From the NCBI GenBank assembly GCA_004010935.1, contig CP026511.1, positions 4,216,001-4,280,000 of the forward strand: DNA of 64,000 nucleotides, in the 5' to 3' direction. Each line of letters starts with the position of its first letter. Position 1 is the stretch's first letter. The translations under genes were made by a program, and so were the position numbers. This document shows positions 13,663 to 22,987 of this stretch, in pieces. Source of the DNA: Pseudomonadaceae bacterium SI-3. GTDB lineage: Bacteria; Pseudomonadota; Gammaproteobacteria; Pseudomonadales; Pseudomonadaceae. The notes under the pieces were generated by a model. It searched no databases. It saw only the letters and a program-made list of their open reading frames with translations, and was not told where the DNA came from.

Positions 13663-13860
13663 CGTTTCCAGCTGACGCATTCGGCAAACAACGTAGTGCT
13701 TCACACGGATATTTCGCCAAAAGGGCGAGAATAGCTGCCAGATTTCTGCGGAACTGGATGACTCTCCAATCCGCGCTACGGCACGCCAGAAATACAGACG
13801 ATGCCGCCTTGCGAGCCATTACCGGCTCGCCGCCATGGACTGGTTACAAAGGAACAGGGA

Positions 13861-16029
13861 ATGTTCAATCCGGCTAACGACACGCACTTCAGCCTTGCGA
13901 TTGAAGGCGCTCAATATGACTTGCAGGTACTCGAATTCAAGGGTCGAGAGGCCATCTCGCAGCCCTTCGCGTTCGACCTCGAACTGGTCAGCGAGCGCTC
14001 CGATATCGACCTGGAAAGCCTGCTACATCAGCGCGCCTTTCTAGCCTTGTCGCCTGCCGGCAAGGGTATCCATGGCTTGATCTACAGCGCAGCGCAAGGC
14101 AACTCCGGCAAACGCCTGACGCGCTATCGCGTCACCTTGCGTCCACAGCTAGCCTATCTATCTCACCGCACCAACCAGCGTATCTTCCAGCACCTTTCGG
14201 TACCGCAGATCATCGCCAAGGTGCTAGAAGAGCACGGCATTCTCGCCGGCGACGGCCACCGCTTCGATCTTGGCCCGGTGGTCTATCCCAAGCGGGACTA
14301 CTGCGTTCAATACGATGAAACGGATCTTCAGTTCATCCAACGCCTCTGTGAGGAAGAAGGCATTCACTACCACTTCCGGCACAGCGATGCCGGCCACATG
14401 CTGGTCTTCGGTGATGACCAGACGGTATTTCCGACACTTGCCTCGGTTGCCTATCAGCAGGACAGCGGTCTGGTTGCCGATGAGCCGGTCATCAAGCGTT
14501 TTGGCGTGCGCGTCGAGACCCGCACCGGCCGCGTCACCCGCCGCGATTACGATTTCGAGAAGCCCCGTCTGACCATGGAGGCGGCGGTTAGAAGCAACAC
14601 CCAGCCCGACCTCGAGGTTTACGACTATCCCGGCCGCTTCGTCGACCGCGAGCGAGGCAAGCACCTATCCCGGCGCGCGCTGGAACGCCATCGCCACGAC
14701 TTCGAACTGGCTGAGGGAGAAAGCGACCAGCCGCTGCTGGTCAGCGGCCACTTTCTATCACTCAGCGATCATCCGCGCAGCGACTGGAATCAGCTCTGGC
14801 TGCTGACTGAAGTTTTCCACGAAGGCAAGCAACCTCAGGTGTTGGAAGAGTCCGTCACCGATTCTTCAGACATCGCCGCGCTGACGCCCTTTCCCCTAAT
14901 TGGCAGGGAAAGGGAAGTCCGGCTAAGGGATGAGAGGTCCCTTGCCAACAACGACTTCACCCAAGGCTACCGAAACCAGTTCACTGCGACCCCTTGGGCT
15001 GTCCCCTTCCGCCCCGCACTTCGCCACCCCAAACCACGCATCCTCGGCAGCCAGAGCGCGGTCGTAACCGGCCCGGCCAGCGAAGAGATCCACTGCGACG
15101 AATACGGCCGAGTGAAGGTGCAGTTTCTCTGGGACCGCGAAGGCAAAGCCGATGAGCACACGAGCTGCTGGCTGCGTGTCAGCTCAAGCTGGGCCGGCGA
15201 CCGCTATGGCGGAATCGCCATCCCGCGCGAGGGGATGGAAGTACTGGTGACCTTCCTCGAAGGCGACCCCGACCAGCCCCTGATCACCGGCTGCCTGTAC
15301 CACAAGGAAAACGCCGTTCCCTACGAGCTGCCGGCTAACAAGACCCGCAGCGTCTTTAAGACCCTGAGCAGTCCGGGCGGTGGCGGTTACAACGAACTGC
15401 GCATCGAAGACCGCAAGGGCGCCGAGCAAATCTACCTTCACGCCCAGCGCGACTGGGACGAGAACATCGAACACGACCAGAAGGTCCGCGTCGGACACGA
15501 ACGCCACGACACCGTCGAGGCCAACAGCTACAGCGAATTCCGCGCCGAAGAACACCGCACCACGCATACCGACCGCCGCAGCGAAGTCAAAGCAGACGAC
15601 CACCTGACAGTCGGCAATAACCAGCACGTCAAGATCGGCACCGGCCAGTTCGTTGAAGCCGGCAACGAAATCCACCTCTCCAGCGGCCTGAAAGTGGTCC
15701 TCGAAGCCGGCAGCGAGCTGACCTTCAAAGCCGCGAGTAGCTTTATCAAACTCGACGGTAGCGGCATCACGATGGTCGGGCCGATTATCAAGATCAACTC
15801 CGGCGGTGGACCGGGCGGCGGTTCGGGGGCGGCTCCAGTGTTACCGATCATTCCCAAGCCCGCAGATACCGCACCGACCGGCGATAAGACCGGCCAAGCC
15901 AATATCAATCCGCTGTTGCCGCTGGCAAGCCTAGGTCAACAAGGGCCACAACAGCTGATCGTCGATGTATGGGGCGACCCGGCCTTGGGCGGCCAAGTAC
16001 AACTGCTCGACCCGGAGGAGGAAGCATGA
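13861..16029 (+). CDS. vgrG: T6SS spike protein VgrG
   Basis: 722-residue VgrG trimer subunit that forms the tip of the secreted needle and delivers cargo. The N-terminal gp27-like part has YVSERSDIDLESLL-type and VYPKRDYCVQYDETDLQFIQ segments (about residues 140-160). The gp5-like OB fold is marked by CDEYGRVKVQFLWDR near 410-425 and SWAGDRYGGIAIPREGMEV near 443-461. A beta-helix follows, then a Gly/Pro-rich linker (about 640-690) and a short unique tail. The frame is open 60 bases further up, but the ATG at 13861 has AAGGAACAGGG before it and gives the usual MFNPANDTHFSL start. It ends in an ATGA overlap with the effector gene, which suggests that the pair functions together. Confidence 0.93.
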   Translation: MFNPANDTHFSLAIEGAQYDLQVLEFKGREAISQPFAFDLELVSERSDIDLESLLHQRAFLALSPAGKGIHGLIYSAAQGNSGKRLTRYRVTLRPQLAYLSHRTNQRIFQHLSVPQIIAKVLEEHGILAGDGHRFDLGPVVYPKRDYCVQYDETDLQFIQRLCEEEGIHYHFRHSDAGHMLVFGDDQTVFPTLASVAYQQDSGLVADEPVIKRFGVRVETRTGRVTRRDYDFEKPRLTMEAAVRSNTQPDLEVYDYPGRFVDRERGKHLSRRALERHRHDFELAEGESDQPLLVSGHFLSLSDHPRSDWNQLWLLTEVFHEGKQPQVLEESVTDSSDIAALTPFPLIGREREVRLRDERSLANNDFTQGYRNQFTATPWAVPFRPALRHPKPRILGSQSAVVTGPASEEIHCDEYGRVKVQFLWDREGKADEHTSCWLRVSSSWAGDRYGGIAIPREGMEVLVTFLEGDPDQPLITGCLYHKENAVPYELPANKTRSVFKTLSSPGGGGYNELRIEDRKGAEQIYLHAQRDWDENIEHDQKVRVGHERHDTVEANSYSEFRAEEHRTTHTDRRSEVKADDHLTVGNNQHVKIGTGQFVEAGNEIHLSSGLKVVLEAGSELTFKAASSFIKLDGSGITMVGPIIKINSGGGPGGGSGAAPVLPIIPKPADTAPTGDKTGQANINPLLPLASLGQQGPQQLIVDVWGDPALGGQVQLLDPEEEA

Positions 16030-19000
16030 GCGAGCTGAAGGGCCAGCCCATCAAGCAGGGCACCCGCAAGCGCGCGGAATACGACAATGCGCGCCGTGCG
16101 CGGCTCGCGCTGAATATCGGACGCGCCGACGGCGGCGAGCTGCAGATCCCGGTCGAAGTAGATATGCGCAGCAATGAGGAAGAAGAGAATATTCAGCAGA
16201 ATACCTTCCTCGCAGTCATGCCGATGGCGCGCTTGCCGGGCTACGATCGCTACGACGAGGCCCCCAAGGGCGGCTTGCTTAGAGCAGGAAGACTGTACGT
16301 GTTCCGGCAAGGGAAACTTTGGCGCGAGCTGGAAAGCGACGGCCATGGGCAATTCTTCGAAGTGGATATAGTCCATTGGCGAAAGACGGCCAAGGCAGGC
16401 GACAATGCGGATGAGCGCAAGCCCGTCGGCGTCAAGCAGTATCTGATCCTTTTGCCGATGCTGCTGAAAGGTCGTTTCGTTGGGGACGAATTCTCCATGG
16501 CCTACAGTGAGCTGCCCTGGACCTGGGAATATATACAGTGGCTGGAGGCCAGTTCCGGGCGCATCAAGCAACGCTGTCAGAACGTAGCGCCCGCCTGGGC
16601 CGCTGCCGTGGTAGGCCCCGAGCAATGGAAAGCCACCCAAGCGATGCCGGTCATCCCGATCACACGCATCAGTAAAGGCATGTGTGCCCGCGAACTGCAC
16701 CTTGAAACCCTGCTCGAAGATCCCTTGCTACTCAATACCGGCCTTACCGAGTTGCCCGCCGCCTCGCTGGTTAAGCAGCTCGAACAACGGCAAAAAGAGT
16801 TGGCTGGCTTTATGCGCACTGCGCCACCTGATCCTCTGCCAGTATTGCCGGCAAACAAAGACCTGCTCAACGAATACCAGTTGCGCGACTATCCGCAACT
16901 GGTCGGGGTGATGCTCGACGACCCCATCTTCGCCCTGCGCCATGCCGTCGCCCAGTCGCGGCTATGCGCGGAACTGCTGCAAACCCTCAACGCCCTGGTG
17001 CCGCACCAACCCTTCGGCCGTTATGCCGAGTTGCTCTACAAGGAGGCCATGCCAGCTGATGGACCTCTACAAGAATTTAAACGGCATATCGATATTGCAG
17101 CGCTAAAAAAAGCCACCCTGCACAGCGAACGCGAACAAGCCCGCGAACAGCTTTACCATCAGCAGGAGCGCATGCTTGAGTTGGTTAAACGCCTGCCAGC
17201 AGTGTGGAACGATTTCCTCCACAGCCACGACGAACGTCTGCTGGAGCCTTATGCCCAACTGACCGAACTGCTAGAGGTCCTCAACCGCTCGCCCAAGGGG
17301 TGCGATCCGCGCTGTATCGAAGCGCAGGATATGAAAGTCAGTGCGGCCGTGGACAAACTCAGTCGCCAACTGGTCGAGGCCACCCATGCGCTGACAAGAG
17401 GCTTGTTGGCCAATGCCCAAAACGAGTTGCCAGAAGCCGCCAAACGTCTACAGGCCCTTGCGGCCAGCGGTATCGCCGTCAAGCCGGAGCGCTTGGGCCT
17501 GAGTGCGCTGAGCTTTCTCAACAATGCCTATATCGGCCAGAACCTGATGATGGCAATGGATGAACTGCTCAACCATGTCGCCTTGGCCAGTGCGCTGGCG
17601 GTCAAGCGCATCAGCGAAAACACCAGCGTTACCCAAGTTCAGCTGCACCGCAGCTTCGCCCCAACCTTCGATGTGCTGAAAAAGCTGCATAGCCAAGCGA
17701 AAGGGCTGAAACTGCTGACCCAAGGCGAAGCTCTGGCCAAAAATATGGTGGTGCTGGGCGTGCATGGCGACGGCTTCAACTTTGGCATCACCGACGCCGA
17801 GCGCATCACCCTGACCCGCGACAACTACCTGTATGCCAGCCTGGAAAAGAACAATGGCCAGGTACTCGCCACCAGCAGCGGCAAGCTGGCCGAGCGCCTG
17901 AACTTTGCCCGTAAAGACCTGGGCCAGGTCATGGTGGTGGCTGCCGAAGCCAACGATCCCCTGGTCGCCGACTATAAGCAGTGGCGCACCGGCGCCGCCC
18001 ACCTGAACACCGCCAAGGCCCTCGCCAATAGCAAGACGTTGCCCGTACTGGCGACTGTGTGTGCGGGGTTTAGTTTGTATGCGAATCTATGGGGAGCAAA
18101 AGACTTAATCAGCCAAGGCGAGGTAGAACGATGGACCATTGGCGCAATGGGCGCTACAGCAGATCTTGGGTTAGCCAGTAATAACGTTGCGCTCAAATTG
18201 CTAACCGATGCCAAGCGTAGCGGCAACCCATGGCATGTGTTCTGGGAGCGAGGCCGCTTTCAAACCTCAGGCTTCTGGGCCGAAAACCTGCTAAAGCGTA
18301 CTGGCAGCACATGGCTAAATGTGTCGCGTGTCGGCTCGGCTGTGGCCATGGGAGTAACGGCTTTCTTGTTTGCGTGGGACGCCGGACGCGCCCTGCGTGA
18401 CGGCGACGACGATGTCGCCATGGCTAATATGATCGCCGCCAGCGGCTCGGGTATCTGGGCGCTCTATACCGTTGGTCTGCTAGCCAGCCCCTGGTTGCTG
18501 GGGCTGGGGATCGGTCTGCTGGTGGCCGGTGTGATTGGCACCGTATTACTAGCCGATGGCGCGGTGGAACAGGCCATCAAGCACGGCCCCTTCGGCACCA
18601 AGCAGCGCCTGCCGCAGATGAACAACCCCTTGCAGGCTTACCAGCAACTGCTGGGGGCTCTGGGCGAGCCCCGCGTCCATATTGAGCGGCTACAGTTCTG
18701 GCAGGACAAGGCCAGTGCGGCGGACAACGCTCGCCTGCTCGATGCGCAAACAAGCGCGCGTGGTTACCTGGCACGGCAAGACTGGGTGGTCGAACTGAGC
18801 ACCCCGCTGCTGGGCCAGTTCCGCAATGGCCTCGACTTCCGCCTAATCGCCAAGGAAGTGCTGCGCACCCGTGGTCATACCTCGGGTTGGACCTACCGTT
18901 ACCAGCCTATCCCCAAGGAAAAGCTTGGCGCTGTGGTGCTCGACGGTAATCGCTTGCTCTTTGTGCTGCCTGCACAATTTGTTGTGGCCTCGGCAGATGA

Positions 19001-19235
19001 CCCGCTGCGCTACAGGCAAGCCATCGAATACAGCCTTAAGGTCTGTGGGCAGTTCGAACTGGGCGAAACTATGTGCCACGCGGACGATCCCTTCCCAGGC
19101 TATAACCGCATCACGCTCCCCCAGCCAAAGCCGCGTAGCTGGCAAGCGTTTGCAGCGCAGATGCCCACAGACGGCGACAATGCCGATGACGTGGCCTACT
19201 GGCTGATTACACAACGGGACTTTGCCAAAATATGA
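16026..19235 (+). CDS. Large VasX-like membrane-acting T6SS effector (predicted)
   Basis: 1069-residue protein encoded directly after vgrG, with its ATG inside the vgrG stop (ATGA) and a strong GGAGGAGGA RBS. Residues of about 45-120 (QIPVEVDMRS, FLAVMPMARLPGYDRY, GGLLRAGRLYVFRQGKLWRE) resemble the N-terminal region of VasX-type toxins: a short domain with an L-R-x-G-x-L-Y-V-F motif. The middle is helical and coil-rich. Hydrophobic helices occur near 670-690, 767-785 and 805-845 (ASPWLLGLGIGLLVAGVIGTVLL), separated by charged loops, which fits a colicin- or VasX-like pore-forming toxin. No catalytic motif is seen. No DUF4123 chaperone gene lies between it and vgrG. Family assignment is by visible resemblance and needs a profile search; the role as a toxin is inferred from position. 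Confidence 0.7.
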   Translation: MSELKGQPIKQGTRKRAEYDNARRARLALNIGRADGGELQIPVEVDMRSNEEEENIQQNTFLAVMPMARLPGYDRYDEAPKGGLLRAGRLYVFRQGKLWRELESDGHGQFFEVDIVHWRKTAKAGDNADERKPVGVKQYLILLPMLLKGRFVGDEFSMAYSELPWTWEYIQWLEASSGRIKQRCQNVAPAWAAAVVGPEQWKATQAMPVIPITRISKGMCARELHLETLLEDPLLLNTGLTELPAASLVKQLEQRQKELAGFMRTAPPDPLPVLPANKDLLNEYQLRDYPQLVGVMLDDPIFALRHAVAQSRLCAELLQTLNALVPHQPFGRYAELLYKEAMPADGPLQEFKRHIDIAALKKATLHSEREQAREQLYHQQERMLELVKRLPAVWNDFLHSHDERLLEPYAQLTELLEVLNRSPKGCDPRCIEAQDMKVSAAVDKLSRQLVEATHALTRGLLANAQNELPEAAKRLQALAASGIAVKPERLGLSALSFLNNAYIGQNLMMAMDELLNHVALASALAVKRISENTSVTQVQLHRSFAPTFDVLKKLHSQAKGLKLLTQGEALAKNMVVLGVHGDGFNFGITDAERITLTRDNYLYASLEKNNGQVLATSSGKLAERLNFARKDLGQVMVVAAEANDPLVADYKQWRTGAAHLNTAKALANSKTLPVLATVCAGFSLYANLWGAKDLISQGEVERWTIGAMGATADLGLASNNVALKLLTDAKRSGNPWHVFWERGRFQTSGFWAENLLKRTGSTWLNVSRVGSAVAMGVTAFLFAWDAGRALRDGDDDVAMANMIAASGSGIWALYTVGLLASPWLLGLGIGLLVAGVIGTVLLADGAVEQAIKHGPFGTKQRLPQMNNPLQAYQQLLGALGEPRVHIERLQFWQDKASAADNARLLDAQTSARGYLARQDWVVELSTPLLGQFRNGLDFRLIAKEVLRTRGHTSGWTYRYQPIPKEKLGAVVLDGNRLLFVLPAQFVVASADDPLRYRQAIEYSLKVCGQFELGETMCHADDPFPGYNRITLPQPKPRSWQAFAAQMPTDGDNADDVAYWLITQRDFAKI

Positions 19236-20509
19236 ATGCCTCCGTTAAACCGACAGCAACTTATGCCGATTCGGCCTACTGCAGCAACGCCATTCCGGTT
19301 CAACCACCGCATAAGTGGCCGCAGGATGCCGACCGTACTGGCCCGACTCGGACGCAATTGCGCTGGGGGCACTATGCCAACCTAGTGCCTTCGCAGGATG
19401 TAGATGCACAGTTGCAGCCCGGTATGCGTGACTATCTAGACAAAAAAAAAGAAAATGACCTTTATATTAATCAAAAGCGCTGGAACTTCGATAACACCAG
19501 CAAGTGGATGATTCTGATTCCCTATTTAAAATATGCGTCAATGCTTTTTATACCGTGGATGCTGTGGGGGGTTATGACTACAGAAGCTCTCGCTGTAACT
19601 ATAGCGTGGGCGGCAGAAATAAATAGCGCCAACTCATATGTCGTCATTGGCTTTCTCTCCATTATAGTATCTTTTTTATTTATGGGTCTTAGTGCTTGGT
19701 ATGTGTGGGGCGGCGATAATCCGCGCTATAAACAATATCTAATCCATGTTGCATCTGGCTTTTTAGTGGCGCTAATAGCCTCTCTAGCAACCTTTGAGGA
19801 CTCCTCGTCCGGTACAGATATGTTCTGGCTTTGCGCTGGCATGGCCCTTAGTGTCTTTATGGGCCTAATCGGCTGGGATTACTTACAAGACCTTTACCTG
19901 CGCGTATTCGCTCACGATGACAGCGGCTTTAACCGCCAGACCGGCATGCTCACTATTGGCAGGCGCTTTCAAAAACCCTTTAGCGCACCGCTCTATGAGT
20001 TCGATGCCACCCTGGAATTCCGCCCCGGCCCGCACGGCAACAGCGGCTTCGCAATTTGGATGCACCACCGCTACACCTCGGTCGAGGTGTTTCTCGGCGC
20101 TAAAATCCAATCCCTGGGCATGAACCTGGAAGAAGCTCTGGCGTTCTGGGATACGCTGCAGCGCTATATGGACGTGACCCAACCCTTACCCGAACTGCCG
20201 ATTCTCGAACAGTTCCGCCACCTCGACCCGACTACCGCCGAACACGACCGCCAGAGCAAGCGCGACCCGCGCCGTTGGCGTGATATGCCTTACCGGGCCT
20301 GGGAGCGCCGTGGCCGTGCGGAAATGATAAAGCGCAACCGCGACTACAAATGGCAGGAACAACCCTGCATCATCCAATCCAAGATCGACCCCGGCCTGAG
20401 CATCGAAGCCTACTACCGCAGCCAGGAAGCCAAGGGCATCCAGGCCACGCCCAAGAGCGACGACTTCGATGACGTCCATCAGCATCACATCGGCACCGAA
20501 CGCAGCTGA
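19232..20509 (+). CDS. Four-helix membrane protein, DUF6708-like; candidate immunity or accessory protein
   Basis: 425-residue protein starting in an ATGA overlap with the effector. There are four hydrophobic helices at about 92-118, 135-160, 170-190 and 198-222, and no signal peptide. The C-terminal soluble half has FNRQTGMLTIGRRFQKPF, LYEFDATLEFRP and EALAFWDTLQRYMD, which resemble the DUF6708 family often seen beside T6SS genes; this is recognition from memory. The segment around 19440-19910 is clearly poorer in GC than its neighbours, with runs such as caaaaaaaaagaaaa, as is common for rapidly exchanged immunity genes. Position after a membrane-active effector suggests that it protects the producer, but a second effector or chaperone role is possible. 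Confidence 0.6.
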   Translation: MNASVKPTATYADSAYCSNAIPVQPPHKWPQDADRTGPTRTQLRWGHYANLVPSQDVDAQLQPGMRDYLDKKKENDLYINQKRWNFDNTSKWMILIPYLKYASMLFIPWMLWGVMTTEALAVTIAWAAEINSANSYVVIGFLSIIVSFLFMGLSAWYVWGGDNPRYKQYLIHVASGFLVALIASLATFEDSSSGTDMFWLCAGMALSVFMGLIGWDYLQDLYLRVFAHDDSGFNRQTGMLTIGRRFQKPFSAPLYEFDATLEFRPGPHGNSGFAIWMHHRYTSVEVFLGAKIQSLGMNLEEALAFWDTLQRYMDVTQPLPELPILEQFRHLDPTTAEHDRQSKRDPRRWRDMPYRAWERRGRAEMIKRNRDYKWQEQPCIIQSKIDPGLSIEAYYRSQEAKGIQATPKSDDFDDVHQHHIGTERS

Positions 20510-20794
20510 CGAAAAATGGAGCGCTGCTGGCAGCAAATACCGCTAATGACCGGAAAGGTGACAGTATTTGGTGCTGAACGCCGCCTGCGCCGTACCGCCG
20601 TTATTAACACGGCCCGACGACCATGGCGCCCGATATCGTTGAGACCGATCTGCCACCATTCAGGCGTTACTCCGCTGCCCAGGTAGGCTGACCAAGCGTA
20701 ACCCTGCATACGCTCTGGTCTCGGCAAATCTAAAACCGCCCCGCTGCACGCCGGAGGTTAATCCTACAAACAGACCAGCGAATCAGCATTCGCC
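20510..20794. other. Intergenic region with no recognised gene
   Basis: 285 bases between the T6SS island and the GntR gene, which converge here. I see no supported reading frame, no clean terminator and no known repeat. It could be the decayed end of the island. Confidence 0.5.
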
Positions 20795-21511
20795 CTACTC
20801 CGGCACCTCCACACACACATGAATCGCATCATGCCGCCAATACTCCACGTCGCAGTCAATGATCCGCTCATGCTGATCGCGGTTCAGACGGGTGATGCGC
20901 AGGGCTGGGCTACCGGGGGCGGTGCGCAGGGTTGATGCGGCTTCCGGGTGCAGGGCAGTGGGGACCATGTCGAAGCGGACGCAACCGTAATGGATGCCGT
21001 ATTCGCTGGCGTACAGCTCGGTAAGTGAGCAGGTCAGGTCGTACTTCAGGATGCCGGGAAAGTGGACTGGGTTCAGGTAGTGCTCGACGTAGAGTACAAG
21101 GCGGCCGTCGATGCGGCGTGCGCGGCGTATCTGGATGACGCTCGATAACGCTGCAAGCTCCAGGCGCGAACAAATCTCCGCAGTAGCGGGCTGCAGCCTT
21201 GCCGACAGCACCTCGGTAGCAGGCAAACGGCCCTGTTCGCCCACCATCGCGTGGAAATGGCTCCGCACCAGTGGGTTGTAGAGCACCCGAGGTGGCGACA
21301 CGAACCAGCCACGGCGGTCTTCGCGATAGATCATGCCGAGGGATTCCAGCTGCCCCAAGGCTTCGCGTAGCGTGATGCGTGTGGTGGCGAACAGCTCACT
21401 GAGCTTTCGCTCGGACGGCAACTGCCCGCCCGGCTGCAGCAAGCCATGACGGATCTGCTCCTGTAGCGAGCTACAGATCGCCGTTACCGTCCGCGGGACT
21501 TCATAGCGCAT
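20795..21511 (-). CDS. GntR-family (HutC/UTRA) transcriptional regulator
   Basis: 238-residue repressor-type regulator. The winged helix-turn-helix spans residues 1-75 (QPGGQLPSERKLSELF, TRITLREALGQLESLGMIYR), and a UTRA ligand-binding domain covers about 90-235 (VIQIRRARRIDGRLVLYVEH, then PALRITRLNRDQHERIIDCD). It is PhnF-like in layout. It is divergent from the ABC/phosphatase genes to its right with 349 bases between. A site fitting the GntR/HutC operator pattern lies just before its own start and a second lies before the binding-protein gene, so autoregulation and control of the transporter are likely. The ligand is unknown; UTRA proteins bind small metabolites such as sugar phosphates, histidine derivatives or phosphonates. 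Confidence 0.88.
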   Translation of the reverse strand: MRYEVPRTVTAICSSLQEQIRHGLLQPGGQLPSERKLSELFATTRITLREALGQLESLGMIYREDRRGWFVSPPRVLYNPLVRSHFHAMVGEQGRLPATEVLSARLQPATAEICSRLELAALSSVIQIRRARRIDGRLVLYVEHYLNPVHFPGILKYDLTCSLTELYASEYGIHYGCVRFDMVPTALHPEAASTLRTAPGSPALRITRLNRDQHERIIDCDVEYWRHDAIHVCVEVPE

Positions 21512-21524
21512 CGTCTTTTCTCAC

Positions 21525-21536
21525 TGGACTATACCA
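21525..21536. promoter_or_regulatory. Predicted GntR/HutC operator before the regulator gene
   Basis: TGGACTATACCA matches the TGGTCTAGACCA-type dyad of HutC/UTRA regulators at 10 of 12 positions. It lies 14 bases upstream of the regulator ATG and overlaps a TATAGT -10-like element on the minus strand, which fits autorepression. Confidence 0.55.
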
Positions 21537-21824
21537 AGGACCAAAGCGGGGCACGGGCTGCCGTCTTTTCCCAGTTGATGGCGCGTAACGCTAGAGCGTA
21601 ATGATGACTGTCGCATGACAATGCAGCGGCAAAAACAGCCCGCGGACCGTATAGATAACGCGGTGCACTACGGACAAAAAAACTGTGCAGGCCTTTTCAG
21701 GCAGGGTTTTGCGCGTGCGCTAGGCTTGTTACGGCACTCCTGTCGCAGTGTCGCCCGTTACGGCGACGGCGGAGGCAACGACATCAAACTGTCACTTGCG
21801 CCCCCTAGTTTGGTTGCATCGAAC

Positions 21825-21836
21825 TGATCTAGACCA
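21825..21836. promoter_or_regulatory. Predicted GntR/HutC operator before the ABC transporter genes
   Basis: TGATCTAGACCA matches the same dyad at 11 of 12 positions and shares the wider pattern ACTGnnCTAnACCAA with the site at 21525. It sits 25 bases before the ATG of the binding-protein gene, where bound repressor would block initiation or early elongation. Confidence 0.6.
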
Positions 21837-21860
21837 ACCGACCTGCGAAAGGAGCTTCGA

Positions 21861-22919
21861 ATGAAACGACTGCTGCTGGCTTCACTACTGGGATCAGCCA
21901 TCGCCCTGGCGACATCGGCGAACGCTGCACAAACGGATCTAAAAGCGCTCGAAGAGGCGGCTCGCGCGGAAGGTGAGGTCAATAGCGTCGGCATGCCGGA
22001 CAGCTGGGCCAACTGGAAGGATACCTGGCAGGATCTGGAAAAGAAGTACGGTCTCAAGCATATGGACACCGACATGAGTTCGGCCCAGGAGATCGCTAAG
22101 TTCGCCGCCGAAAAAGACAATGCCACGGCCGACATCGGTGACGTCGGCGCCGCCTTCGGACCGATCGCCGTTCAGCAAGGTGTTACCCAGCCATATAAGC
22201 CCACCACATGGGACCAGGTTCCCGAATGGGCCAAAGACAAGGACGGGCACTGGATGCTGGCCTATACCGGCTCCATCGCCTTCATCGTCAACACGCAGCT
22301 GGTCAAGGATGTGCCGACCTCCTGGGCCGAGCTGAAGGATGGTCAGTACAAAGTCGCCATCGGCGATGTCAGCGCTGCTGCACAAGCGGTCAATGGCGTA
22401 CTGGCCGCGGCCATCGCCAACGGTGGGGACGAGACGAACATCCAGCCGGGCCTGGATTATTTCGCCGACATCGCCAAGCAGGGCCGCTTGTCGCTGTCGA
22501 ACCCGACGATCCAGACACTGGAACGCGGCGAAGTGGAAGTGGGTGTGGTCTGGGACTTCAATGGCCTGTCGTACCGCGACCAGATCGACCCCAGCCGCTT
22601 CGAGGTCGTGATTCCGTCAGATGGCTCGGTGATTTCCGGCTATACGACCATCATCAACAAGTGGGCCAAACACCCCAACGCCGCCAAGCTCGCCCGCGAA
22701 TACATCCTCTCCGATGCCGGGCAGATCAACCTGGCCAAGGGCAACGCCCGGCCGATCCGCGCCGAGCACCTGACACTGCCCGCCGAGGTTCAGGCCAAGC
22801 TGCTGCCGAACGAGCAGTACGTCAAGGTCAAGCCGATCGAGAACGCCGATGCCTGGGAAGCAACTTCCAAGGCTCTGCCGCAGCAGTGGCAGGAAAACGT
22901 GATCATCGAAATGGAGTGA
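21861..22919 (+). CDS. ABC transporter periplasmic substrate-binding protein
   Basis: 352-residue exported binding protein of the cluster that includes iron, polyamine and phosphonate binders (PBP type 2). A signal peptide MKRLLLASLLGSAIALATSA is cleaved near residue 23 (ANAA). The mature fold has GEVNSVGMPDSWANWKDTW at about 38-56 and MLAYTGSIAFIVNTQLVKDV in the hinge region near 132-151. The RBS AAAGGAG is eight bases before the ATG. It is the first gene of the predicted importer and is followed by composite repeats before the hydrolase gene, which could lower expression of the downstream genes relative to this one. The substrate is not readable from sequence; the phosphatase genes downstream suggest a phosphorus compound. 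Confidence 0.85.
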   Translation: MKRLLLASLLGSAIALATSANAAQTDLKALEEAARAEGEVNSVGMPDSWANWKDTWQDLEKKYGLKHMDTDMSSAQEIAKFAAEKDNATADIGDVGAAFGPIAVQQGVTQPYKPTTWDQVPEWAKDKDGHWMLAYTGSIAFIVNTQLVKDVPTSWAELKDGQYKVAIGDVSAAAQAVNGVLAAAIANGGDETNIQPGLDYFADIAKQGRLSLSNPTIQTLERGEVEVGVVWDFNGLSYRDQIDPSRFEVVIPSDGSVISGYTTIINKWAKHPNAAKLAREYILSDAGQINLAKGNARPIRAEHLTLPAEVQAKLLPNEQYVKVKPIENADAWEATSKALPQQWQENVIIEME

Positions 22920-22987
22920 TCGGCTGCCAACCGACAGGATCGTAAGGTGGTGAGCGGCGCCCCACTTCAGCCCGCCAGTACGCAGGC

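Noticed and set aside
13084..20509. Complete type VI secretion locus
   Set aside because: Only hcp, vgrG and cargo genes are present; no TssB/C, TssK, ClpV or IcmF-like protein is encoded in the window.
21590..21800. Possible PhoB boxes (CTGTCGC, CTGTCAC) before the binding-protein gene
   Set aside because: Single TGTC-type half-sites occur, but none are repeated with the 11-base period needed for a Pho box.
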